From Pseudomonas sp. NKUCC02_KPG (GTDB lineage Bacteria; Pseudomonadota; Gammaproteobacteria; Pseudomonadales; Pseudomonadaceae), in contig NZ_JAHKRC010000003.1 in the NCBI RefSeq assembly GCF_019345465.1, forward strand, positions 248,001-312,000: DNA of 64,000 bases, read 5' to 3'. This document shows, piece by piece, positions 20,345 through 27,810 of the stretch. The notes beneath the pieces are model-generated. The model worked only from the letters and a program-made list of their open reading frames with translations. It had not been told where the DNA came from and did not search any database. The position numbers and the translations under genes are program-made. The first letter of the stretch is position 1; every line of letters starts with the position of its first letter.

Positions 20345-21568
20345 CTAGTTGGTGCGGGTTTTATTTGTTGTCGATAGTATGTGTTTTATTGATTTGGTAT
20401 TTATTAGGGTTTTAGAGAAGTAGTCCACATCGTCTACAAGATAGCCATGAATGTATTTAAGTAATCGCTCATGATCAAATGATATGTAGAAATTTTTACC
20501 TAATGCGACAACCTCTTTCCTATACAAAAGACCTTCAAGGCCTACTGTCGAGTTTATTGTTATTATTTTGCGGCAATTCTTTATTAAAGATGTAGTGTTC
20601 GTATTTGTCAGTATGAAGTTGTAGGTGCTCTGTAACTGTATTATTTTTTCGATTTCCATTCGGTTAGTTTCAGCTGGGTGAATTTTGACGATGAGTTTTA
20701 AATTTTCTTTCTGCGCTATCTCTGCAGAATAATGTACTGCGTCAATATTGTTTTTCGAAGAGTGAAGTTTTACTTGAGTATCTCCCGAAACTTGAAGCGG
20801 AAGAAAAATGTAGTCTGTGCTTTTCAAGTAATCTGCGTTGCACTGAGTAGAAGGCGCAATGTGGCTCAGTGAATTTTTAAAATTTGACTTATGTATGTTG
20901 TTTTTGATTGTAGATTTTGTTGGTTTTTTTAGCCACTGATTAACTACGGATTGAATTTTTGCTGTGTAGTTGTTCTTGGATTGTGGCGTAGGAAAGTCTT
21001 TGTATTTTTCGTAAGTGCTCATCCAGCTTAAGTGAGTGCCTTCATCTATGCTGGGGAGTTTGTCAAGTATAGTCGGATCTAGTGATATAGACGAAAGAGC
21101 GTTAACGCCCACAGGATCGCAAAATATCTTGTTCGGCAGGTTAGAAATTTCAAGATATATTGTATCTATATAATGTGCCAAAGCTATTTTTGTTACGCAC
21201 CGTCCTAGAAGTTGCTGTCCATTCCAAAGTAATATTTTATTTGGTTTGTGTTCTAAAATAAGGAGTTCTAGTTGTTTTGTGATACTTATAAAGTCATTTG
21301 TAGCATCTGAAAGTAAAATCTTTTGGTTGAGTACTTCAATTGAGGAGCTCACAACACTAGTTATTTCTTCTTGTGTGTTTGCGAACTCTTCATTGCTTGG
21401 GCTTTTTTCTTTGCGTAGTAGATAGGAATTCTGTTTTTTTAAAAAAGACTTAAAATGTGCTAATGGTTCTGTGGTAATAAATAAAATATTTTCGCTATTG
21501 GCAACAGATCGCGAAAATCTAGAAAAGAAATTATATCTTTCCAGGGAGTCTATAATAATGAATATCAT
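20345..21568 (-). CDS. KpsS/LipB-like capsule polysaccharide protein (putative Kdo transferase)
   Basis: 407 residues. The C-terminal half carries the Capsule_synth (KpsS/LipB) signature: DYIFLPLQVSGDTQVKLHSS near residue 245, LIVKIHPAE near 295 and ITINSTVGLEGLLYRKEVVALG near 340. KpsS-type enzymes are GT-B glycosyltransferases that use CMP-Kdo; KpsS adds the first Kdo to a phosphatidylglycerol acceptor. The complete CMP-Kdo set in this locus fits that use. Its usual partners KpsC, KpsM and KpsT are not visible in this window, so Kdo may instead enter the repeat unit or another acceptor. It is AT-rich and follows wzx in the same direction. Family call fairly strong; acceptor is inference. 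Confidence 0.72.
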   Translation of the reverse strand: MIFIIIDSLERYNFFSRFSRSVANSENILFITTEPLAHFKSFLKKQNSYLLRKEKSPSNEEFANTQEEITSVVSSSIEVLNQKILLSDATNDFISITKQLELLILEHKPNKILLWNGQQLLGRCVTKIALAHYIDTIYLEISNLPNKIFCDPVGVNALSSISLDPTILDKLPSIDEGTHLSWMSTYEKYKDFPTPQSKNNYTAKIQSVVNQWLKKPTKSTIKNNIHKSNFKNSLSHIAPSTQCNADYLKSTDYIFLPLQVSGDTQVKLHSSKNNIDAVHYSAEIAQKENLKLIVKIHPAETNRMEIEKIIQLQSTYNFILTNTNTTSLIKNCRKIITINSTVGLEGLLYRKEVVALGKNFYISFDHERLLKYIHGYLVDDVDYFSKTLINTKSIKHILSTTNKTRTN

Positions 21569-21665
21569 TTTTTAAATGCCGTAGTGGTTTTGTATTAGTG
21601 TGCAATTCTAAATTTACTTTTTTCGATTTAAGCGATTCTTTAAAATATTGTGGCTTAAATGGTCG

Positions 21666-22862
21666 TTATTGAGTAGATTTAGCTATTTTTAATGTTATAA
21701 GCAGGCCTATCGATAGGCTAATCATGTTTGATAAGGAATATGCCATAAGGGTTGCGTTGGGGCTTAAGGATAGGGTGTAAGCTATAGTTAGTGAACTGAC
21801 TGTCGATAAAAATATAATTGTTTGGATTAATAGGTCCGTTCTTTGGTTTTGTGTTGCGAGTAAGATTTGCGATAATGGTATATAAATCATTTGTAGTGCA
21901 TATAATGGAGATAAGATGTAGAAAAAAATTGTAGCTTGGTGCCAGCTCTTATCGAATACAATTTCTAAAATCAAATCAAAGAAAACACAGCCTAAAATTA
22001 AATATGCGATAGCTAATAGAATAAGAAGAATTGCGTAACTTTTGTAAATTAAAAACAATCCCTTGGCATCTATGTCATTATGTACTGCGGTAATTGCTTC
22101 TCTTCGAACTATTCCGCCAATGCTTTGGGCTATCAGAGATACTGGGAAAAATCCGAATCTTTGAGTTGCTGCAAAATAGCCGGCGGTCATGTCCCCAAAT
22201 AAAACAGGTATGATTATTGGTAGCGAGTAGAGTAGTGTTGAGTTGAGTAGCGTCGCTGGGAGAGTATATTTGGCGAATGAAATATTTTCAAACAAGAATT
22301 TTATATGAGGTTTTTTGGGTTTTTGATTTTTTAGTATTATAAACAATATAGTAGTTGTAAGTATTAAATTTGCGATTGTATATATTACAAATGTATCTTC
22401 AAGCTTTTTTAGTGATACAGCCATTGCTAATAAAGACGCGAATGTAATGTTTGTAAGTACTTTGGTTATTCCAATTATCGCATATTTCCTACAGGAATTT
22501 AGATAATGATTGCAAGCTTGTTGTATTAAAAAAGTCAGGGAGAATATTAATACTATTTGGTATTCATCTTTGCCGGATAGTATTGTTGCCAGATACAAAA
22601 AAGAAAAGGAGGCTAGCGCTATCAAGCAAACGTTAACTAATGCAGCGCTCGAGCGTTGTTCTGTTTCGGCTACGCAGGCCAACTCATACCGAAATGCCAT
22701 TATGGTTCCGATAAACATTGCTATATTTACGTTAAAGTTGAATTTTCCGAGCTCTATCGAACCCCATTCTCTGCCTATAATGGCTATGCATAGAAAAAGT
22801 ACTGCTTGTCCGGCAACTACTCCTGCGAATGATATTGCCGTGTCCTTCTTCTTTAAACTCAT
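21666..22862 (-). CDS. wzx: Wzx-type oligosaccharide flippase
   Basis: 398 residues with about twelve membrane segments, beginning ISFAGVVAGQAVLFL. It has the polysaccharide-biosynthesis (MATE-like) layout: REWGSIELGKFNFNVN in the first loop, FRYELACVAE in the second segment, a mid-protein YFAATQRFGFFPVSLIAQS motif typical of Wzx, and a positively charged C-terminus. It moves undecaprenyl-linked repeat units across the inner membrane to Wzy. It is AT-rich, is the first intact gene after the ops leader, and is separated from it by an IS5 remnant. Only 97 bases lie between it and the KpsS-like gene, so the two are probably co-transcribed. Confidence 0.85.
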   Translation of the reverse strand: MSLKKKDTAISFAGVVAGQAVLFLCIAIIGREWGSIELGKFNFNVNIAMFIGTIMAFRYELACVAETEQRSSAALVNVCLIALASFSFLYLATILSGKDEYQIVLIFSLTFLIQQACNHYLNSCRKYAIIGITKVLTNITFASLLAMAVSLKKLEDTFVIYTIANLILTTTILFIILKNQKPKKPHIKFLFENISFAKYTLPATLLNSTLLYSLPIIIPVLFGDMTAGYFAATQRFGFFPVSLIAQSIGGIVRREAITAVHNDIDAKGLFLIYKSYAILLILLAIAYLILGCVFFDLILEIVFDKSWHQATIFFYILSPLYALQMIYIPLSQILLATQNQRTDLLIQTIIFLSTVSSLTIAYTLSLSPNATLMAYSLSNMISLSIGLLITLKIAKSTQ

Positions 22863-22899
22863 ATATTGATTAAGTATCCGTAGCTATCTAGGGGCAGTT

Positions 22900-23905
22900 G
22901 ATTTCGCTTGGTATTCAGCAATCGCTTTCACATAATCTACAGGTTCGACAGTGTAAGCAGCGTGGGCGGCTTCGCAGTGTTTTAGCAAGGCCCTGGGAAG
23001 CACACTTTCGTATAACCTAACTGGCGCTTGATCACTCAAAACGGATAATCAACCTTCCCGCGTTTTTGAGCTTTCCCGTGTTCGATTTTCTGACGCATGC
23101 GACCGATCAAACTCTTTTGCAGTGCTTTGCGAAACTGTTGGGCCTTGCAGCAATCGACGAGATCTTCGGGCGGTGTTGATGCTCATGATGTTTTTCAACG
23201 CCGGTGTGACCCGCGTCGCCATAGACGTAAGTTTGCTCACCATGCAGCAAGTGAACGACCTGGGTTGCGCCCGCCACATTGGCCGCCGCGCCCACTACAC
23301 TGTGCACCAAGCCCGATTCAGTATCGACACCGACGTGCGTTTTCATCCAGAAGAAATATTGACTCCTTTCTTCGTCTAGCGCATTTTCGGGTCATTCTTG
23401 CCGTCCTTGTTCTTCGTCGAACACGGCGCATGAACCATCGTCGTATCGTCTTTGGTGCCTTGACGCAGCAACAGGTCACGGAATAGCCATTGATCACCTG
23501 TAGAATCCCGCCGGCCAACTCATGCTGTTCCAGCAATAGGCGGAAGTTGAGGATAGTGGTTTCATCCGAAATCCGATCCAGATGCAGTCCGGGAAACTGG
23601 CGCAAAATTGCAGTTTCGCAGAGCGACTCTTCCATGGTCGGATCGCTATAACCGAACAATTTTTGCATCAGATGAACCCGCAACATGGCCATCAAAGGAT
23701 ACGTCGGACGATTGACTTCACACCTTGGATAGTGCGGCTCGATCAGCTTGATTAAGCCCTTCCAGAGCACAGCCTGATCCATTTAGATAAGAAAACGTTC
23801 AAGGTTGGTTTTCTTACGTTTGCCAGCGTATTTGGCATCAGCAAAAACATCCACTTCCCCAGGGATCAGCCGCGCAAAGATTGGGGCAGGGGTATTTCAC
23901 CTTAT
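22900..23905 (-). mobile_element. IS5-family remnant, nearly full length but frameshifted
   Basis: Minus strand, from about 23905: FADAKYAGKRKKTNLERFLI, stop, then MDQAVLWKGLIKLIEPHYP, YPLMAMLRVHLMQKLFGYSD, METILNF-type DETTILNFRLLLEQHELAGG (23318-23782). After frameshifts come MKTHVGVDTESGLVHSVVG and VHLLHGEQTYVYGDAGHTGV (23107-23346), then QKIEHGKAQKRGKVDYPF and VIKRQLGYTKV with stops, and the C-terminal TLLTLSNL near 22940. It sits between the ops leader and wzx. All catalytic blocks are there but broken by frameshifts and stops, so it is inactive. Confidence 0.88.
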
Positions 23906-23954
23906 TTGAAATGCTTTTTCAGAGTTCCCCTAGTACTGCTAATTTACATTTAGA

Positions 23955-23966
23955 CACGCTACCGCC
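23955..23966 (-). promoter_or_regulatory. ops (operon polarity suppressor) element
   Basis: The minus strand reads GGCGGTAGCGTG, identical to the E. coli ops sequence that pauses RNA polymerase and loads RfaH in LPS, capsule and F-operon leaders. It is on the coding strand of the polysaccharide genes, beyond the terminator at 24037-24066 and ahead of wzx. The 90 bases between terminator and ops are AT-rich and would fit a promoter. Exact sequence seen; function inferred by analogy. Confidence 0.7.
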
Positions 23967-24036
23967 ACAGGATTTTTCGCCAGTCCCTGAAAGCGGTTCA
24001 ATTCTCTGTGTTTTGTTGTTACTTGAGTATTTATAT

Positions 24037-24066
24037 AATAAAAGCACCCTGAAGTGATCAAGGTGC
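24037..24066 (-). terminator. Rho-independent terminator downstream of wzc
   Basis: Minus strand: GCACCTTGA, loop TCACT, TCAGGGTGC (24044-24066), a nine-pair stem with one wobble, followed by TTTTATT. It lies 26 bases beyond the wzc stop and should separate the wzb-wzc unit from the downstream polysaccharide genes. Confidence 0.8.
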
Positions 24067-24091
24067 GCAGAGCTGTATAAATATTTTGTGA

Positions 24092-26320
24092 TTAAACGCT
24101 GTCGGATTTATATTCATAGTTGTAATAGCCGTATGCCCCATAGCCATACTTGGCGGAAGCGCGTTTTTCAACACCATTGAAAATGGCGCCTTTAAGTTCA
24201 ATGCCATTTTGGGCAAAGCGGCGCATGGTTAATTCAATTTCACGGGCCGGGTTTAGCTCGAATCGAGTCACAATCAAATTGGTACCCGATTGACGGCCAA
24301 CAATTGCGGCATCGGTTACCGCTAGGAAGGGAGGAGTATCGAGAATAATTTGGTCGTATCTGGCGCTGATCTGCTCTAGGAACTCACTGAAGTTCTTGTG
24401 CATGAGCAGCTCTGATGGATTTGGTGGGATTTGCCCTCGACCGATGACATCGAGATATTCGATTTCAGTTTTATGAATGGCGGTGTCGAGGTCGCAGCGT
24501 TTCGCCAGCAAATCGGATAGACCGTTTTCTACCGGAATGCCAAACATTTTGTGGATGTATCCTTTACGCATGTCCACGTCTACCAGCAGTACACGCTGTC
24601 CGGATTGAGCAATTACTGCCGCCAGATTTGAGGAGACGAAGGACTTTCCGACCTTGGGGCTTGGGCCGGAAATCATAAGTCGGTTGTTGTTGGCTTCCAG
24701 CATAGCAAAATGCAGGCTGGTACGTAGACTGCGCAAGCCTTCAATTGCCAGATCGGTTGGATGGCTACTCGCCAGCAATGGTATGACGCGAGTGCCGCGG
24801 CCATTAGTACTTTTATCGTCTTCTACTTTCTGCAGCGAGCTGAATGGAATCGAGGCATATACCGGCAAGCCGAGCTTTTCGATGTCATCAGGGTTTTCAA
24901 CGCCGCGGTTAAGGGCTTTTCGAAACAGTACTAAGCCTATGGCCAGCAGTGCGCCGAGAAGTGCCGCTATTAACACGATCAAGGCTTTTTTAGGTTTTAC
25001 TGGAAATCGCAGGTCTACATCTGCAGTGTCGATTAAGCGCACATTGCCTACAGCGCCTGCGCGCATCACGTCTAGCTCCTGAGATTTATTCAAAAGCTGG
25101 GTATAAATCTCGGTACCTACCTTCAGGTCGCGGGTCAGGCTCAACAGTTCTTGCTGAGTCGAAGGTAGGTTTTCAACTTGTTTGGCCAAACGCTGTTGTT
25201 TACTGGTTAGTTCTGCCAGTTGGCCCATTAATGCACGGTAGGCTGGATGCTGTGGAGTAAACTTGCGGTCCATCTCTGCTTGTTGCAGTTTCAGGGTCGA
25301 TATGCTGGTATCCAATGCCACGATCTGGTCGAGAATGGCTTTAGCTTCAAGGCTAATATCAATCGATTTACTGCGTATCTGAAACTTGTTTAGTGCTTCT
25401 TCAGCTTTTTCCAGATCTTTACGAACTTGCGGCAATTGGTCTTTTAGGAACCCCAAGCTTTGAGCTGCCTCAGCCGAGGTGCGCTCGATATTCTGCTGCA
25501 CATACAAACGAGCGATTTCATTAAGTGTCTGAATGGCTATGCTTGGTTCGGTGTTTTCAAGCGCCAGCGCAACCATGCCGGACTCCTTACCACGCTCCGA
25601 CACATCTAGCGCTTTCTGGTAAGTCAGGATTGTGGTTAGGCGGGGGTGTCGGACTATGTTAAATGTTGTGCCCGGGTTGGCTTGAAGAGACTCTACCTGC
25701 AGTTTTATACCATTTTGGTCATAGGATTGGCCCACTTGACCTTCCACTAATGAATTTTTGTCTTCATCAAGCAAAGTAAAGCTGCCATCTTTGCCACTCA
25801 CCAAAGTGAGGTCTGTATCGAGAAGCTCTTGGGGTAGCTCTAGTACAGCAAGCTTTAGCTTCTCACCGCCCCAGGCAAAGCTATTCAGGCCAAGTAAGGG
25901 GTTAGCTACACTGTTTTCTGTATCAGGTTTAAAGCGTCGGGCGAGAAACTCACCAATCACAGGGAAGTAGTTAGGTTCGACCTCAATGTCCAGTTTCAAG
26001 TTATCAACTGCGGCACCGATATTTTTGCGAGACTTCATCAATTCGATTTCTGTAGCTGACGGTGACTCTTTGCCCAGCATGCTGCCGATATCAGAGAAGC
26101 CCAGCATGTCGTTTTTCTTGGCTTCAACCTGGATCAACGCATTCGCTTGGTACACCGGTGTAGCGAGCAGGGCATAGGCAACACCTGCAGCCATAAAGAC
26201 GCCGGTCACGCCTGCAATCAGCCATTTATGATCGATCAGCGTGCCCAACAACCCCATCAGGTCAATCTGGTCGTTGTCGTCATCGTGCTCATGGGGCTTT
26301 GTCACAGGTGCTTGCTGCAT
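24092..26320 (-). CDS. wzc: Wzc/Etk-like tyrosine autokinase (polysaccharide co-polymerase)
   Basis: 742 residues from ATG 26318-26320, which gives a normal cytoplasmic N-terminus (MQQAPVTKPHEHDDDNDQ); the frame stays open to an ATG at 26387-26389 that would overlap wzb. The Wzz domain starts with DLMGLLGTLIDHKWLI and the first membrane segment near residue 35. A long periplasmic coiled-coil region (about 275-400) follows, then GNVRLIDTADV and a second membrane segment (440-465). The cytoplasmic BY-kinase has Walker A SGPSPKVGKS (about 555), Walker A' LLVDVDMRKG (577), Walker B LDTPP (662) and a C-terminal tyrosine cluster (YGYGAYGYYNYEYKSDSV) for autophosphorylation. Wzc oligomers drive Wzy-dependent polymerisation and contact Wza. 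It is paired with the Wzb phosphatase and followed by a terminator. Confidence 0.93.
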   Translation of the reverse strand: MQQAPVTKPHEHDDDNDQIDLMGLLGTLIDHKWLIAGVTGVFMAAGVAYALLATPVYQANALIQVEAKKNDMLGFSDIGSMLGKESPSATEIELMKSRKNIGAAVDNLKLDIEVEPNYFPVIGEFLARRFKPDTENSVANPLLGLNSFAWGGEKLKLAVLELPQELLDTDLTLVSGKDGSFTLLDEDKNSLVEGQVGQSYDQNGIKLQVESLQANPGTTFNIVRHPRLTTILTYQKALDVSERGKESGMVALALENTEPSIAIQTLNEIARLYVQQNIERTSAEAAQSLGFLKDQLPQVRKDLEKAEEALNKFQIRSKSIDISLEAKAILDQIVALDTSISTLKLQQAEMDRKFTPQHPAYRALMGQLAELTSKQQRLAKQVENLPSTQQELLSLTRDLKVGTEIYTQLLNKSQELDVMRAGAVGNVRLIDTADVDLRFPVKPKKALIVLIAALLGALLAIGLVLFRKALNRGVENPDDIEKLGLPVYASIPFSSLQKVEDDKSTNGRGTRVIPLLASSHPTDLAIEGLRSLRTSLHFAMLEANNNRLMISGPSPKVGKSFVSSNLAAVIAQSGQRVLLVDVDMRKGYIHKMFGIPVENGLSDLLAKRCDLDTAIHKTEIEYLDVIGRGQIPPNPSELLMHKNFSEFLEQISARYDQIILDTPPFLAVTDAAIVGRQSGTNLIVTRFELNPAREIELTMRRFAQNGIELKGAIFNGVEKRASAKYGYGAYGYYNYEYKSDSV

Positions 26321-26360
26321 AAGTCGGTTCTTTATCTTCACAGGTAATTCGAGGGATGAC

Positions 26361-26801
26361 TCAGCGTTTGATCCGCTGGGCCCATGCATTTACGGCGGCG
26401 TCAATCAGTGCGTACGCGTGCACAAAGGCAGGCTTGCCCTGGCGGTACGGGTCGTTGATTTCGCGGTTGTCTTGCCATTTGCCCAACAGGAATACTTTGC
26501 CCCGTGCCTCTGGAGCGAGGCTTAGGACACCATTAATATGATGTTGTTCCATGACCAAAATAAGATCGGCTTCATTTATCTTGGCGGCAGTCAGCTGGGT
26601 AGAAATGTGTTCAGGCACGGCGTGGCCATGTTCTTCTAGAACGGCCGCCGCTGTGGCTTCGATGGGCTTGCTTTTTACGGCGCTGAGGCCTGCGGAACTC
26701 ACGACGATGTCGGAGGGCGCCAGTGCGACCCGCATGAGATGTTCGGCGGTGGGGCTGCGGCAAATGTTGCCAATGCAGACAATCATGATTCGTTTAAACA
26801 A
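26361..26801 (-). CDS. wzb: Wzb/Etp-like low-molecular-weight protein-tyrosine phosphatase
   Basis: 146 residues from TTG at 26799-26801, preferred because AAGGA lies seven bases upstream and it yields the typical MFKRIMIVCIGNICRSP start; an in-frame ATG at 26823-26825 would add eight residues. The P-loop CIGNICRS (C-x5-R) and the general-acid Asp in NDPYRQGKPAF near residue 115 mark a low-molecular-weight PTP. It dephosphorylates the Wzc tyrosine tail, and the kinase-phosphatase cycle is needed for capsule polymerisation. First gene of the polysaccharide locus, 40 bases ahead of the wzc start chosen here, so one transcript is likely. Confidence 0.93.
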   Translation of the reverse strand: MFKRIMIVCIGNICRSPTAEHLMRVALAPSDIVVSSAGLSAVKSKPIEATAAAVLEEHGHAVPEHISTQLTAAKINEADLILVMEQHHINGVLSLAPEARGKVFLLGKWQDNREINDPYRQGKPAFVHAYALIDAAVNAWAQRIKR

Positions 26802-26825
26802 GGCAGCTTCCTTTGTGCCAAACAT

Positions 26826-27810
26826 GCTCAGCCGGCGAGAGCATTTAACGATTCGTCACGACCAATATCCCCGATCCAGGAGATGGCAGTGCCTATCAAT
26901 AAAGGCTGCCCGCATCAGTTTGATGTGGCGATGGCCTGGGCGGGAGCGCAGTGGCTCCTGCTTTATTACAGATAATGGGCGGTACGAAGTTGAACAACGA
27001 AAATATTAACTGCGAAACGATTGCAATATCAACCTTTAAATCGGCAGAGATTTATATTCAGGCTATATAGGCGTATTTCAATATTTATTGCCTGACAATA
27101 AATAACATTTTGGCCGTTCCCGACTAAAAATAACTCCGCCCAATGGCAGGTGCCTGGAGCCGGGCCCTGTGGTAACGGGCACTGCTCAGGGCGGTGTGGC
27201 GACCCTTGCCTGGGCCTTGTACGGGCGGGGAGGTGTGCGCTGGCCGGTGTGAGTTGGCCTGAAAGCGAGTCGTGCAGGGGGCGTGCCGTACCTTGTGGTC
27301 GGTTTGCTTGTATCGATAGTGGCATTTTGATATGTCTGTGTAAATAGTGTTTTATGAACAAGTTGTGGGAGGGGGTTAATTGTCTTGAGTATGGGGTGCT
27401 AGTTCTAGATATAAGAGTTGTATATGAAGTGTTTGATCTGGGTTAGTGCATTTTGTTTGTGCATATATATAGGGCGGGTCTTTGAGTTGCACCAAAAGAG
27501 TGACTGAATTGTTGTTTGTGGTCACGGTTGGTGGGTGTAATGATGCTCAAGGTTTTCTGGTTTTGCGAAGCCCTCGTGAAGTCAGATCACACGGTAGTCC
27601 ATTCGAGCTGGGAGTTTTGGCCCTGCGACGGCTTCGTCGGGGTGCCGCATCACGTCGATCGCAGCCTCGCGCTGCTCGTCAGCGACTACAGTTTTTGCCC
27701 AGGGGCCGCTTGACGCCGGCCAGCGGGCGCCGCGCAAAAGCACAAGACTTCACGCTGAAAAACCGGATAATGGCCGCCAATTATTTGTCTGGTTATTCTG
27801 GTAATCCCGC
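26826..27810. other. Large divergent intergenic region between wzb and osmC-ycaO
   Basis: 985 bases (somewhat more if the shorter wzb start is right) that should contain the promoter of the wzb-wzc unit and that of the OsmC-YcaO gene. It has an AT-rich half (27020-27120, 27340-27480), a GC-rich middle and one REP-like unit (27621-27690). No promoter consensus, ops element or small gene is clear enough to name. Confidence 0.4.
27621..27690. repeat. REP-like palindromic element (GCAGCCTCGCGCTGCTCGTCAGCGACTAC type), single unit
   Basis: CTGCGACGGCTTCGTCG followed by GATCGCAGCCTCGCGCTGCTCGTCAGCGACTAC. Related units occur at 34290-34341 and as an inverted pair at 53310-53411. It belongs to a dispersed pseudomonad intergenic repeat family. 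Confidence 0.7.

Noticed and set aside
22890..23010. A short minus-strand open stretch reading HCEAAHAAYTVEPVDYVKAIAEY, at first sight the end of an unknown protein
   Set aside because: In another frame the same DNA reads the IS5 transposase C-terminus (VIKRQLGYTKV, TLLTLSNL), so this is a shadow frame.
27482..27780. Possible small genes in the wzb/osmC-ycaO spacer
   Set aside because: The open frames overlap a REP-like element, have no ribosome-binding sites and no recognisable protein sequence.
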